Notes: a model not told the origin generated them from the letters alone. DNA of 32,579 nucleotides from an uncultured Methylobacillus sp. (GCA_946478965.1 CAMLDQ010000019.1:1-32579), one strand, 5' to 3'. Shown: positions 1 to 9,259, counted from the first letter of the stretch. Numbers and translations: made by a program.

Positions 1-800
<800 letters not shown>

Positions 801-805
801 CCTCA

Positions 806-841
806 AACAAAAAAGGGGGGCCCAGAATTCATGCCCCCCTC
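806..841 (-). terminator. Rho-independent terminator of tkt
   Basis: Read on the minus strand, AGGGGGG pairs with CCCCCCT around a 13-base loop and is followed at once by TTTTTT. It lies about 20 bases after the tkt stop codon and before the gap leader, so it should separate the two transcripts. Confidence 0.85.
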
Positions 842-858
842 TTCTTTTACTGCATCCC

Positions 859-2847
859 TTACAGCACAGACTTCACGGTGTTGACCACATTTTCAACCGT
901 AAAGCCGAAGTGCTTGAACAGGGCGCCGCCAGGAGCGGATTCGCCGAAGGTATTGATACCGACCACGGCACCTTCCAGACCGACATACTTGCGCCAGAAA
1001 TCAGGATGCGCAGCTTCAACGGCCACACGCTTCACGCCCGGAATCAGCACGCTGTCCTTATAGGCTTGATCCTGACGGTCGAACACGTTGGTAGACGGCA
1101 TGGAAACCACACGCACCTTGGTTCCGGCCGCGTTCAGCTCTGCAGCTGCCTTGATCGCCAGATCCAGTTCGGAGCCGTTACCGATCAGGATGACATCCGG
1201 CGTACCGGCGCAGTCGGAGAATACATAACCGCCCTTGCGCACCAGCTCGAATTGCGCCTCGTCATGCTTGACGCCGGGCACGTTCTGACGGCTCAGCACC
1301 AGGCTGGTCGGGCCTTCGCTACGCTCAACCGCAGCCACCCAGGCGATCGCGGTTTCAACGGAGTCGGCCGGACGCCACACATCCATGCGCGGAATGTAGC
1401 GCAGGCCGGAGGTATTTTCGACCGGCTGGTGAGTGGGGCCGTCTTCGCCCTGACCGATGGAATCGTGGGTCAGCACGTAAATCACGCGTTGATGCATCAG
1501 CGCGGACATGCGCATGCCGTTCTTCATGTAGTCGGAGAACATGTGGAAAGTACCGCCGAACGGCAGCAGACCACCGTGCAACGCCATGCCATTCATGATC
1601 GCGGCCATACCGAATTCGCGCACACCATAGGAGATGTAGTTGCCAGGCTTGGCGGCATGCACGTGATGTGCGCCGGTCCAGCCGGTCAGGTTGGAACCGG
1701 TCAGGTCGGCGGAACCGCCGATGAATTCCGGCAGCACGGCAGCCAGCGCGTTGATCGCGTTCTGCGATGCCTTGCGGGTAGCGACGCCTTCAGCCTTTTC
1801 GTTGGTGGCCTTGATGAAAGCGGAAGTCACTTCCTTCCAGTCGGCCGGCAGCTCGCCCGCCATGCGGCGCTTGAACTCGGCTGCCTCGGCGGGATAGGCC
1901 TTGGCGTATTCGGCAAACTTGTTGTTCCACAGGGTTTCGTGGCCTTGACCCTTGGTGCGGGCATCCCAGCCTTCGTAGACGTCCTGCGGGATCACGAACG
2001 GATCGTGCTTCCAGCCCATGTATTCGCGGGAAGCGGCCACCTCGGCGTCACCCAGCGCGGCGCCGTGGCAATCGTGGCTGCCGCACTTGTTGGGGGAACC
2101 CCAGCCGATGATGGTCTTGGTGCAGATCAGCGAAGGCTTGTCGGTGACGGCCTTGGCAGCCTCAATCGCGGCCTCGATCGCGACCGGGTCGTGACCGTCC
2201 ACGCCGCGCACCACATGCCAGCCGTACGCTTCGAAACGACCGGCAACGTCTTCGGTGAACCAGCCTTCGGTGTGGCCGTCGATGGTGATGCCGTTGTCAT
2301 CCCAGAACGCCATCAGCTTGCCCAGGCCCCAGGTACCGGCCAGCGCACAGGCCTCATGGGACACGCCTTCCATCATGCAGCCGTCGCCGAGGAAGCAGTA
2401 GGTGTAGTGGTTGACGATTTCATGGCCAGGCTTGTTGAACTGGTCGGCCAGCAGTTTTTCCGCCATCGCGAAACCGACGGCGTTGCTGATGCCCTGACCC
2501 AGCGGACCGGTGGTTGTTTCAACGCCAGGTGCATAACCATACTCCGGGTGACCTGCGCACTTGGAATGCAGTTGGCGGAAGGTCTTGATTTCATCCATCG
2601 GCAGATCGTAACCGGACAGATGCAGCAGCGAATAGATCAGCATGGAGCCGTGGCCGTTGGAAAGAATGAAACGGTCGCGGTCAGCCCAGCTAGGATTGGC
2701 CGGATTGTGGCGCAGATGGTTGTTCCACAGCACTTCGGCGATGTCGGCCATCCCCATCGGGGCGCCGGGGTGGCCGGAATTGGCCTTTTGCACGGCATCC
2801 ATCGCGAGAGCGCGGATGGCATTTGCGAGTTCTTTACGAGTTGCCAT
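859..2847 (-). CDS. tkt: Transketolase
   Basis: Thiamine-diphosphate enzyme that moves two-carbon ketol units between sugar phosphates in the pentose phosphate pathway and Calvin cycle. The 662 residues match the usual family length. The N-terminal domain shows [11 protein letters not shown] near residues 24-34 and the ThDP-binding segment [13 protein letters not shown]; the central domain has the [11 protein letters not shown] and [17 protein letters not shown] motifs. The start at 2847 (MATRKEL) is preferred over an in-frame ATG at 2895 because an AGGAA Shine-Dalgarno sits just upstream and homologues start here. It is upstream of gap on the same strand, an arrangement common in betaproteobacterial carbon-metabolism clusters. 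Confidence 0.97.
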   Translation of the reverse strand: MATRKELANAIRALAMDAVQKANSGHPGAPMGMADIAEVLWNNHLRHNPANPSWADRDRFILSNGHGSMLIYSLLHLSGYDLPMDEIKTFRQLHSKCAGHPEYGYAPGVETTTGPLGQGISNAVGFAMAEKLLADQFNKPGHEIVNHYTYCFLGDGCMMEGVSHEACALAGTWGLGKLMAFWDDNGITIDGHTEGWFTEDVAGRFEAYGWHVVRGVDGHDPVAIEAAIEAAKAVTDKPSLICTKTIIGWGSPNKCGSHDCHGAALGDAEVAASREYMGWKHDPFVIPQDVYEGWDARTKGQGHETLWNNKFAEYAKAYPAEAAEFKRRMAGELPADWKEVTSAFIKATNEKAEGVATRKASQNAINALAAVLPEFIGGSADLTGSNLTGWTGAHHVHAAKPGNYISYGVREFGMAAIMNGMALHGGLLPFGGTFHMFSDYMKNGMRMSALMHQRVIYVLTHDSIGQGEDGPTHQPVENTSGLRYIPRMDVWRPADSVETAIAWVAAVERSEGPTSLVLSRQNVPGVKHDEAQFELVRKGGYVFSDCAGTPDVILIGNGSELDLAIKAAAELNAAGTKVRVVSMPSTNVFDRQDQAYKDSVLIPGVKRVAVEAAHPDFWRKYVGLEGAVVGINTFGESAPGGALFKHFGFTVENVVNTVKSVL

Positions 2848-3047
2848 AGTCGTTCCTATCGTTGCTATGTTTGAGAAAAAAATAGCCGCACCCATACCCG
2901 ATGGGCCCGACCTTCGTTCGGTAATCCGTGTCCTTGGGAATTCCCTGTATCGTTATAGTTATTGCGCTGCGACCTGCTGCGGGAAAGTGCCCCAATTATT
3001 GCCCACTTATGAAAATTGGGCAATAGCTCCCCCCTGGCGCCGCCGGG
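2848..3047. other. Intergenic region between the IMPase gene and tkt, with a 9-bp inverted repeat
   Basis: No coding sequence is seen in these 200 bases. A perfect 9-bp inverted repeat (TATTGCCCA / TGGGCAATA, 11-base spacer) lies at 2997-3005 and 3017-3025, about 150 bases upstream of tkt and just after the IMPase-family stop codon. It lacks a T-run, so an operator or an RNA hairpin is more likely than an intrinsic terminator. TATAAC-like hexamers occur around 2950-2960 but no convincing -35 accompanies them. Confidence 0.4.
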
Positions 3048-3842
3048 TCAGCCATTCCTGGAAAGCCAGTCGCACCAAGCCTTGAACACGGCCTCCGATC
3101 CGGCCGCAACCACCGATTTTCGCCAGACCTCCCCAGCCCAGAAATCCGCGTCCTCGATTCTGCGCGAATAGCCTCCGCATTCCTGCAACATCAGCCAGCC
3201 AGCGGCGAAATCCCAGAGATACTGCCCACCATGCAGATAGAGGTCAAAACGCCCCGTCGCCAGATAGCACCAGTCAAGCGCAGCCGAACCCAGATTGCGC
3301 TGCGAGTGGTAGGGCGGCGTATGCGCCAGCATGCCTGCCATCGCTTTCGTTAGGCGCTTGAAGTCGATACTGGCCATCGCTTGCGCCAGTTCGCCCGCAG
3401 GACTCATCCAGGGCAACTTCTTGCCATTCAATGTCGCGCCGGCTCCGGCTTGGGCGATAAACATTTCCCCCAACGCCGGGGCATAGACCACCCCCAGCAC
3501 CGGGCGCCCCCGCTCCAGATACGCCACTGAAATGGCAAAATGCGGCAAGCCCGCCACAAAATTGGATGTGCCGTCGATAGGGTCGACACACCACAATCCA
3601 TCCGCACCCAAATCCCAGGCTTGGCGTTGCGCTTCCGGGCTCATCTCCTCGCCGACCAGCGGGCGAGCGGCAATTGCACGCAGCTCCCGCTGCAATGCCT
3701 CCTGCGCTTCCAGATCGGTTTCGGTCAAGACGCTGCCATCGGCTTTACGGGTGGAGGCAACGTTCATGAAGCGGGGCAGCACGACCTCGCGACCGACGCG
3801 TTCTACAGCCGCCGCCACGCGCGCCGGATCAGGGCGCGCCAT
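3048..3842 (-). CDS. Inositol monophosphatase family protein (SuhB/CysQ-like)
   Basis: A Mg-dependent sugar- or nucleotide-phosphate phosphatase of the IMPase fold. Visible metal-site motifs are GEE at residues 64-66, DPIDGTSNF at 87-95 and WD at 210-211, in the family order. Length is 264 aa, normal for the family. The ATG at 3842 shares its A with the TGA stop of the upstream thioredoxin-fold gene (TGATG), which implies translational coupling. A TTG one codon earlier is also possible but less likely. The exact substrate (inositol-1-phosphate, PAP, histidinol phosphate or fructose bisphosphate) cannot be told from the motifs. Confidence 0.9.
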   Translation of the reverse strand: MARPDPARVAAAVERVGREVVLPRFMNVASTRKADGSVLTETDLEAQEALQRELRAIAARPLVGEEMSPEAQRQAWDLGADGLWCVDPIDGTSNFVAGLPHFAISVAYLERGRPVLGVVYAPALGEMFIAQAGAGATLNGKKLPWMSPAGELAQAMASIDFKRLTKAMAGMLAHTPPYHSQRNLGSAALDWCYLATGRFDLYLHGGQYLWDFAAGWLMLQECGGYSRRIEDADFWAGEVWRKSVVAAGSEAVFKAWCDWLSRNG

Positions 3843-4402
3843 CAAACCGCTTCAATCCACTTGATCGAACAGCCGATGGAGGGAATCTGATCTTGCGGGC
3901 CGCGCCCGGTTTCCGCTACCTGCTTCATCGCCTCGAACAGATCGCGACGTACACCTTCCGGCGCTGCCTCCTTGCGCGACTCGTCGAAGCGGCCACGGTA
4001 TTGCAGCTCAAGATTTGCGTTGAAGCCGAAGAAATCCGGCGTACACACCGCGCCGTAAGCCTTGGCCACCGCCTGCGTTTGATCGATAACGTAAGGGAAC
4101 GAAAAATCGAACTCCTGCGCGACCGCCTGCATGTGCTCGAACCCATCCTCCGGGTAATCGGTCGGGTCATTGGACATGATGCCGATGGCATTGACGCCCA
4201 TCGCCTTCAATTCCTTGAGGTCGCGCACCAGGCGCGGACGAATCGCCTTGACGTAAGGGCAATGATTGCAGATGAACATCACCAGCGTCCCGTTGGGACC
4301 TTGTGCATCGGCCAGGCTGTACATCTTGCCGTCCACGCCGCGCAGTTTGAAATCGGGCGCTTTCCAGCCGAAATCGCAAATAGGGGTTTGCAAACTGACC
4401 AT
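3842..4402 (-). CDS. Thioredoxin-fold (AhpC/TSA-like) protein with CNHC motif
   Basis: 186 aa, predicted cytosolic because no signal peptide is seen. The N-terminal half has the peroxiredoxin/TlpA-type layout (APDFKLRGVDGK, then VMFICNHCPYVK). Two cysteines, C45 and C48, form a CNHC motif where thioredoxins have CxxC. This subfamily is widespread and usually annotated only as a thioredoxin family protein; thiol-disulfide or peroxide reduction is likely but the substrate is unknown. A clear AAAGGAG lies 7 bases before the ATG. It is the first gene of a coupled pair with the IMPase-family gene and is divergent from rsmE, with a 59-base shared upstream region. Confidence 0.88.
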   Translation of the reverse strand: MVSLQTPICDFGWKAPDFKLRGVDGKMYSLADAQGPNGTLVMFICNHCPYVKAIRPRLVRDLKELKAMGVNAIGIMSNDPTDYPEDGFEHMQAVAQEFDFSFPYVIDQTQAVAKAYGAVCTPDFFGFNANLELQYRGRFDESRKEAAPEGVRRDLFEAMKQVAETGRGPQDQIPSIGCSIKWIEAV

Positions 4403-4461
4403 GAGCTTTCTCCTTTAGAATAATCCAATGATTTTAACACCCGACCCCGGCACATAATCCC

Positions 4462-5193
4462 ATGAGCACATCGCGCTTTTTCTGCCCTACAAAAATCGGT
4501 CCAGGCAGCCAACTGGATTTGCCCGACAATGCGGCGCACCACGCCCATCGCGTTCTCCGCCTGAAGACAGGCGACGAGGCCATCCTGTTTAACGGCGATG
4601 GCCACGACTACCGTTGCGAACTGCTGCGCGTAGGCAAGGATGGCGTGACGGCAAAAGTCCTCGCGCAAAATGCGGTCGCCCGCGAATCCACATTGAATGT
4701 CACGCTGGCCCAGTGCATCTCTTCCAGCGATCGCATGGACTTCACGCTACAGAAATGCGTTGAACTCGGCATCCACTGCATCCAGCCGTTAGCGGCCGAA
4801 CGCAGCGTCGTCAAGCTGAACGGTGAGCGCGCGGAGAAGCGCGTGCAGCATTGGCAAAACGTCGTCATTTCCGCTTGCGAACAAAGCGGGCGCGCCGTCG
4901 TTCCGGAAGTCCTGCCTCCCTTGCCGCTGGCGCACTGGCTGGCGCAATCGCTGGATTTCTCCCTCAAACTGATGCTCGAGCCAACATCCGAGCGCCGCCT
5001 GCACGACCTCGTCCCGCCTCGCGGTCCAGTCTGCCTGCTGATCGGCTGCGAAGGCGGGTTTGCCCCTACCGAAATCACTATGGCGCAACAGTCCGGCTTT
5101 ACCGGCATCCGGCTTGGCCCGCGCATTCTGCGGACCGAAACAGCGGGCCTCGCCGCCCTGTCCAGCCTGCAAACCCTCTGGGGCGACTTCTAA
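4462..5193 (+). CDS. rsmE: 16S rRNA (uracil-1498-N3)-methyltransferase RsmE
   Basis: SAM-dependent SPOUT-fold methyltransferase that modifies U1498 of 16S rRNA in the 30S subunit. The 243 aa show the family's C-terminal knot motifs: LLIGCEGGFAPTEI, then LGPRILRTETAGLAALSSLQ. The N-terminal PUA-like domain is represented by the HRVLRLKTGDEAILFNGDG stretch. The start at 4462 is the only plausible one; the Shine-Dalgarno is poor. It is divergent from the thioredoxin-fold gene. No clear terminator is seen downstream. Confidence 0.96.
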   Translation: MSTSRFFCPTKIGPGSQLDLPDNAAHHAHRVLRLKTGDEAILFNGDGHDYRCELLRVGKDGVTAKVLAQNAVARESTLNVTLAQCISSSDRMDFTLQKCVELGIHCIQPLAAERSVVKLNGERAEKRVQHWQNVVISACEQSGRAVVPEVLPPLPLAHWLAQSLDFSLKLMLEPTSERRLHDLVPPRGPVCLLIGCEGGFAPTEITMAQQSGFTGIRLGPRILRTETAGLAALSSLQTLWGDF

Positions 5194-5382
5194 CCCCGCC
5201 CCCCTGCCGACCCGATCGGCCTTACCCGTCGCTCGCCCGTCGCGGCGCACGGCCCGCATCACGCCTTCCAATGCAAATAATCTATCAAAACGTTTTAAAC
5301 AATCAATTTGTTTAATTGATTGAGAATTTTTAACATGCTTACGACGTCACCGCCATGACGCCACACCCTAAAGGAGCGTGAC
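5194..5382 (+). promoter_or_regulatory. katA upstream region: sigma-70-like promoter with an 8-bp inverted repeat around the -35
   Basis: Nothing coding is seen in 5194-5290. A TTGTTT (5308-5313), a 17-base spacer and TAACAT (5331-5336) form a reasonable sigma-70 promoter. A perfect inverted repeat CAATCAAT (5300-5307) / ATTGATTG (5315-5322) encloses the -35 hexamer exactly. That placement suits binding of a dimeric regulator, probably one that responds to peroxide or iron given the downstream catalase. The dyad does not resemble the E. coli OxyR or Fur consensus. Confidence 0.5.
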
Positions 5383-5457
5383 ATGAGTACCTCATATGTA
5401 ACCCCGCTGACCGCGCTGCTGATCGACTGGCTCGCGGTCTACGCCCAAGCCCACTGA
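5383..5457 (+). CDS. Putative 24-residue peptide upstream of katA
   Basis: A short ORF starts with ATG 7 bases after a strong AAAGGAG and ends with TGA 27 bases before the katA ATG. The peptide begins MSTSYVTPL, has a hydrophobic centre (LTALLIDWLAVY) and ends in QAH. It is too short for standard gene callers. The promoter-peptide-katA order and the two good ribosome binding sites suggest co-transcription with katA. It could be a small membrane-associated protein or a leader peptide that tunes katA translation. I do not recognise a family, and conservation has not been tested. Confidence 0.5.
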   Translation: MSTSYVTPLTALLIDWLAVYAQAH

Positions 5458-5484
5458 CCATCCAACCCAAACAAGGAGCGAACG

Positions 5485-6924
5485 ATGAGTAAACAGAAAT
5501 TGACCACCGCCGCCGGCGCCCCGGTGCCGGACAACCAGAACACGATGACCGCCGGTCCGCGCGGACCGGTCTTGCTGCAGGACGTATGGCTGCTCGAAAA
5601 GCTGGCCCATTTCGACCGCGAGGTGATCCCCGAACGCCGCATGCATGCCAAAGGCTCGGGCGCCTACGGCACTTTTACCGTAACCCAGGACATCACGCAC
5701 TACACTCGCGCCAAGATCTTTAGCCAGATTGGCAAAAAGACCGAACTTTTCGCACGTTTCACCACGGTTGCCGGCGAACGCGGCGCCGCGGATGCCGAAC
5801 GCGACATTCGCGGCTTCGCAGTCAAGTTCTACACCGAGGAAGGCAACTGGGATCTGGTCGGCAATAACACGCCGGTCTTCTTCCTGCGCGACCCGCTCAA
5901 ATTCCCGGATCTGAACCACGCCGTCAAACGCGACCCGCGCACCAATATGCGCAGTGCGCAGAACAACTGGGATTTCTGGACCTCGCTGCCTGAGGCGCTG
6001 CATCAGATCACCATCGTGATGTCGGACCGTGGCATTCCGGCCAGCTACCGTCACATGCATGGTTTCGGCAGCCACACCTTCAGTTTCATCAATGCGGATA
6101 ACGAACGGTTCTGGGTGAAGTTCCATTTCCACTGCCAGCAAGGCATCAAGAACCTGACCGACGCGGAAGCGGAAGCGATCATCGGCAAGGACAGGGAAAG
6201 CCACCAGCGCGACTTGTTCGAGGCCATCGAAAACGGCGACTTCCCCAAATGGACACTGTATGTACAGATAATGCCGGAGAGCGACGCGTCCAAGGTGCCC
6301 TACAATCCGTTCGACCTCACCAAGGTGTGGCCGCACAAGGATTACCCGCTGATTGAGGTGGGCGTCATGGAACTCAACCGCAACCCGCAGAACTTCTTCG
6401 CCGAAGTGGAGCAATCGGCATTCAATCCGGCAGCCGTAGTCCCGGGAATCAGCTTCTCGCCGGACAAGATGCTGCAGGCACGCCTGTTCTCCTATGGTGA
6501 TGCACAGCGGTACCGGTTGGGCGTCAACCATCACCAGATTCCGGTAAACGCGCCCAAATGCCCGTTCCATAGCTACCATCGCGACGGCGCCATGCGCGTG
6601 GATGGCAACCATGGCGGCACTATAGGCTACGAGCCCAACACCAAGAGCGAATGGCAAGAGCAGCCGGATTTCCGCGAGCCGCCGCTTTCGGTCGAAGGTG
6701 CGGCCGACCACTGGAACCACCGCGAGGATACGGATTACTTCTCTCAAGCCGGCAACCTGTTCCGGTTGATGTCGGCGGACGAACAGCAGCGCCTGTTCGA
6801 AAATACCGCCCGCTCCATAGGGGGTGCATCGGCAGAGGTGCAGGAACGCCATATCGCCCACTGCACCCAGGCCGATCCGGCCTATGGCGCAGGGGTGGCA
6901 AAAGCACTTGCCCTCGGTCGCTAA
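5485..6924 (+). CDS. katA: Heme catalase, small-subunit (clade 3 type)
   Basis: Dismutates hydrogen peroxide to water and oxygen in the cytosol. The 479 aa fit monofunctional small-subunit catalases. Catalytic His54 lies in [15 protein letters not shown], the distal Asn in LVGNNTP at 127-128, and the proximal heme ligand Tyr337 in [14 protein letters not shown]. The [10 protein letters not shown] motif is also present. The start follows AAGGAG at 7-8 bases. No KatG-type or C-terminal flavodoxin-like extension is present. Probably transcribed with the upstream 24-codon ORF. Identity is secure; katA is used as the usual symbol for this clade. Confidence 0.96.
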   Translation: MSKQKLTTAAGAPVPDNQNTMTAGPRGPVLLQDVWLLEKLAHFDREVIPERRMHAKGSGAYGTFTVTQDITHYTRAKIFSQIGKKTELFARFTTVAGERGAADAERDIRGFAVKFYTEEGNWDLVGNNTPVFFLRDPLKFPDLNHAVKRDPRTNMRSAQNNWDFWTSLPEALHQITIVMSDRGIPASYRHMHGFGSHTFSFINADNERFWVKFHFHCQQGIKNLTDAEAEAIIGKDRESHQRDLFEAIENGDFPKWTLYVQIMPESDASKVPYNPFDLTKVWPHKDYPLIEVGVMELNRNPQNFFAEVEQSAFNPAAVVPGISFSPDKMLQARLFSYGDAQRYRLGVNHHQIPVNAPKCPFHSYHRDGAMRVDGNHGGTIGYEPNTKSEWQEQPDFREPPLSVEGAADHWNHREDTDYFSQAGNLFRLMSADEQQRLFENTARSIGGASAEVQERHIAHCTQADPAYGAGVAKALALGR

Positions 6925-6930
6925 GACCCT

Positions 6931-6950
6931 GCCCGCCCCTTGGGGCGGGC
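6931..6950 (+). terminator. GC-rich hairpin after katA, probable terminator
   Basis: A perfect 9-bp stem, GCCCGCCCC / GGGGCGGGC with a TT centre, starts 6 bases after the katA stop. No T-run follows, so it may act as an RNA-stabilising 3' end or a weak terminator. Confidence 0.5.
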
Positions 6951-6972
6951 ACCCTCAACCATTCATCAAAAT

Positions 6973-7016
6973 TTGCAATATTAGTACAAAAAAAATAAAA
7001 TATTGCTTTAAAAGCA
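6973..7016 (+). promoter_or_regulatory. argA promoter overlapped by inverted repeats (candidate operator)
   Basis: TTGCAA (6973-6978), a 17-base spacer and TAAAAT (6996-7001) make a near-consensus sigma-70 promoter, 30-60 bases before the HTH-argA start. A perfect 8-bp inverted repeat, GCAATATT (6975-6982) / AATATTGC (6999-7006), has one arm over the -35 and the other over the -10. A second, 13-base palindrome, TGCTTTAAAAGCA (7004-7016), covers the expected transcription start. The layout is that of a repressor site, perhaps for the HTH domain encoded directly downstream. Confidence 0.55.
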
Positions 7017-7032
7017 TATTCAAGGGAACCTC

Positions 7033-8586
7033 ATGCCACTCGGTGTCGCCATTCGCAAACGCCGCAAGGCGCTCGGCTTTACGCTGCAGCAACTCGCCGC
7101 CCGCATCGACGCCGACAGCGGCAACCTTTCGCGCATCGAACGTGGCGAGCAGGGGCTCTCCGAAGCCATGCTCAGACGCCTGTGTACCGCTCTGGACTGC
7201 ACCCCGGCCTTTCTCTACGCCCAGGCCGAAGCTGCCGCAGGCGCCTCCGCCCAAGCCGGACCACGCCTCAGCTTGGTGCAACCGCAGGAATTCGTCGGCT
7301 GGTTCCGCTCGGTAGCGCCCTATATCCACGCCTTCGGCGGCCGCACCTTCGTCATCGCCTTCGGCGGTGAAGTCGTTGACGACGGCCAGTTCGTCGCGCT
7401 GTCGCACGACCTCAACCTGCTCGCCAGCCTGGAAGTGCGGCTGGTACTGGTTCACGGCTCGCGCCCGCAAATCGAATCCCGCTTGAAGCGCGCCAAGCTC
7501 GAAACCCGGCTGGTCGGCGGCCTGCGCGTCACCGACGACGAAGCAATGGAGGCAGTGAAGGAGGCCAATGGCGCGGTGCGCGTGGAAATCGAGGCGCTGC
7601 TGTCCATGGGCCTGATCAATTCCCCGATGGCGGGCTCGGATATCCGCGTGGCCAGCGGCAACTTCGTTACTGCCCGCCCGATGGGCGTACGCGATGGCGT
7701 CGATCTGCAGCATACCGGCGAAGTACGCAAGATCGATGCCGACGGCATCCGCAAACGCCTCGACGACGGCGAGCTGGTACTGTTGTCGCCGCTCGGCTAT
7801 TCCCCTACCGGAGAGGCCTTCAACCTGACCCTGGAAGACGTTGCGGTCAATACCGCCATCGCGCTGGATGCGGACAAGCTGATTTTCCTGATGGACACCC
7901 CCGGGGTCACCGACCACGCCGGTGAGCTGCTGCGCGAAATGACCGCCAGCGAGGCGCAGGAATTATTGCGCGATGCGCATAATTTACCCGAAGACGTTTC
8001 CTACTACCTGCCAGGCGCGGTGCGCGCCTGCCACGACGGCGTCGCCCGCACGCACCTGATCACCCGGCATGCCGACGGCGCCATTCTGCAAGAGCTGTTC
8101 ACGCATGACGGCATCGGTACCATGGTCACGGAAATGCCGCTGGAATCGATGCGCAGAGCGGAAATCGGCGATCTCGGCGGACTGCTCCAGTTGATCGAGC
8201 CGCTGGAAGCGGAAGGTATCCTGGTGCGGCGCGGACGCGAGCGACTGGAAATGGAAATCGACCACTTCTACGTAATGGAGCATGACGGCCTCATCATCGG
8301 CTGCGCGGCACTCTACCCGTTTCCGGACGAAAGCAAGGCCGAGCTCGCCTGCATGGCGGTCAGCCCGTCGTTCCGGCGCGGCGGCCGCGGCGACCGGCTG
8401 CTCAAGTACAGCGTGGAGGTCGCCAAGAAGCGGGGCATCAAGACCCTGTTCGTACTCACCACGCGTACCGAGCACTGGTTCATCGAGCGTGGCTTCGTCG
8501 AGGCCGGCATCGAGACCCTGCCCCAGGCGCGGCAGCAGCTCTACAATTACCAGCGCCGCTCCAAGGTCTTCGTGAAGCAGCTGTAG
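7033..8586 (+). CDS. argA: N-acetylglutamate synthase ArgA with N-terminal XRE-type helix-turn-helix domain
   Basis: Residues about 85-517 align along their length with E. coli ArgA. The amino-acid-kinase-like domain has TFVIAFGGEVV, LVLVHGSRPQI, ASGNFVTARPMGV and NLTLEDVAVN; the GNAT domain has MRRAEIGDLGGLL, EGILVRRGRERLEMEI, FRRGGRG for acetyl-CoA and LFVLTTRTEHWFIERGF. It would make N-acetylglutamate from acetyl-CoA and glutamate, the first arginine step. Residues 4-64 instead form an XRE/Cro-like HTH (AIRKRRKALGFTLQQLA, then SGNLSRIERGE), joined by a short Ala-rich linker (65-82). Total 517 aa against about 440 for plain ArgA. An AAGGGA lies before the ATG at 7033; no stop or good internal start separates the domains. 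An internal GTG near 7275 lacks a Shine-Dalgarno. The fusion reading is direct; a role in sensing arginine and binding DNA is inference. Confidence 0.92.
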   Translation: MPLGVAIRKRRKALGFTLQQLAARIDADSGNLSRIERGEQGLSEAMLRRLCTALDCTPAFLYAQAEAAAGASAQAGPRLSLVQPQEFVGWFRSVAPYIHAFGGRTFVIAFGGEVVDDGQFVALSHDLNLLASLEVRLVLVHGSRPQIESRLKRAKLETRLVGGLRVTDDEAMEAVKEANGAVRVEIEALLSMGLINSPMAGSDIRVASGNFVTARPMGVRDGVDLQHTGEVRKIDADGIRKRLDDGELVLLSPLGYSPTGEAFNLTLEDVAVNTAIALDADKLIFLMDTPGVTDHAGELLREMTASEAQELLRDAHNLPEDVSYYLPGAVRACHDGVARTHLITRHADGAILQELFTHDGIGTMVTEMPLESMRRAEIGDLGGLLQLIEPLEAEGILVRRGRERLEMEIDHFYVMEHDGLIIGCAALYPFPDESKAELACMAVSPSFRRGGRGDRLLKYSVEVAKKRGIKTLFVLTTRTEHWFIERGFVEAGIETLPQARQQLYNYQRRSKVFVKQL

Positions 8587-8606
8587 ACCGCGCGGGTCGC
8601 AATACG

Positions 8607-8622
8607 CCGCACACCTGTGCGG
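8607..8622 (+). terminator. Short hairpin after argA
   Basis: A perfect 7-bp stem, CCGCACA / TGTGCGG with a CC centre, lies 20 bases after the argA stop and just before the hslV promoter. There is no T-run. It may be a weak terminator or a boundary element; it could also be chance. Confidence 0.3.
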
Positions 8623-8624
8623 GA

Positions 8625-8653
8625 CTTGCAATCCGCGAAAGCATCCCCACTAT
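8625..8653 (+). promoter_or_regulatory. Sigma-32-like heat-shock promoter of hslVU
   Basis: CTTGCA (8625-8630), a 14-base spacer and CCCCACTAT (8645-8653) resemble the heat-shock consensus CTTGAA-N13-15-CCCCATNT. It lies 27 bases before the hslV ATG. In E. coli hslVU is sigma-32 dependent, which agrees. Confidence 0.65.
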
Positions 8654-8679
8654 CCAGTCGTTACCCCACTGGAACTGTC

Positions 8680-9216
8680 ATGGAACAATATCACGGCACT
8701 ACCATCCTCTCCGTCCGCCGCGGCAACCACGTCGCGATGGGGGGAGACGGGCAGGTCACGCTCGGCAACATCGTCGTCAAGGCCAGCGCGCGCAAGGTGC
8801 GGCGCCTGTACAACGGCAATATCCTGGCCGGGTTCGCTGGCGGCACGGCGGACGCTTTCACCCTGTTTGAGCGCTTCGAAGCCAAGCTGGAAAAGCATCA
8901 GGGCAACCTGCTGCGCAGCGCGGTCGAACTGGCCAAGGACTGGCGCACCGACCGCATGCTGCGCCGGCTGGAAGCGATGCTGACCGTAGCCGACAAGGAA
9001 TCCTCGCTCATCATCACCGGCAACGGCGATGTACTGGAACCCGAGTTCGGCCTGCTCGCCATCGGCAGCGGCGGCGCTTACGCCCAGGCGGCAGCGCGCG
9101 CCTTGCTGGAGCATACCGAACTGGCGCCGGCTGAAATCGTCAAACAATCGCTGACGATCGCGGCGGACCTCTGCATTTACACGAATCAGAATCACATTAT
9201 CGAAACGCTGGATTAA
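8680..9216 (+). CDS. hslV: ATP-dependent protease peptidase subunit HslV
   Basis: N-terminal-nucleophile threonine peptidase that forms the double-hexamer core of HslVU, degrading misfolded and regulatory proteins in the cytosol. The 178 residues closely follow E. coli HslV ([65 protein letters not shown]). The mature protein should begin at Thr7, after removal of the six-residue propeptide MEQYHG; E. coli HslV has only Met there. The start at 8680 is chosen over an in-frame ATG at 8617 because homologues begin here and because 8617 precedes the predicted heat-shock promoter. hslU follows after 43 bases. Confidence 0.96.
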   Translation: MEQYHGTTILSVRRGNHVAMGGDGQVTLGNIVVKASARKVRRLYNGNILAGFAGGTADAFTLFERFEAKLEKHQGNLLRSAVELAKDWRTDRMLRRLEAMLTVADKESSLIITGNGDVLEPEFGLLAIGSGGAYAQAAARALLEHTELAPAEIVKQSLTIAADLCIYTNQNHIIETLD

Positions 9217-9259
9217 GCCCGGGATATCACCGCAGCGCCTCCGGAAACGAGCCAACACC

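Noticed and set aside
910..2874. 654-codon open frame antisense to tkt
   Set aside because: It mirrors tkt codons in a GC-rich gene, has no recognisable domains and low-complexity His/Gly/Val composition; tkt is certain.
5300..5322. Fur or OxyR box before katA
   Set aside because: The dyad does not fit GATAATGATAATCATTATC or the spaced ATAG/CTAT pattern of OxyR.
5392..6861. 489-codon open frame antisense to katA
   Set aside because: Shadow of the catalase gene; no family resemblance and no ribosome site.
7033..7280. Separate HTH gene upstream of argA rather than a fusion
   Set aside because: There is no stop codon between the domains and no ribosome site before the possible internal GTG near 7275, so the single frame is the simpler reading, though experiment should confirm.
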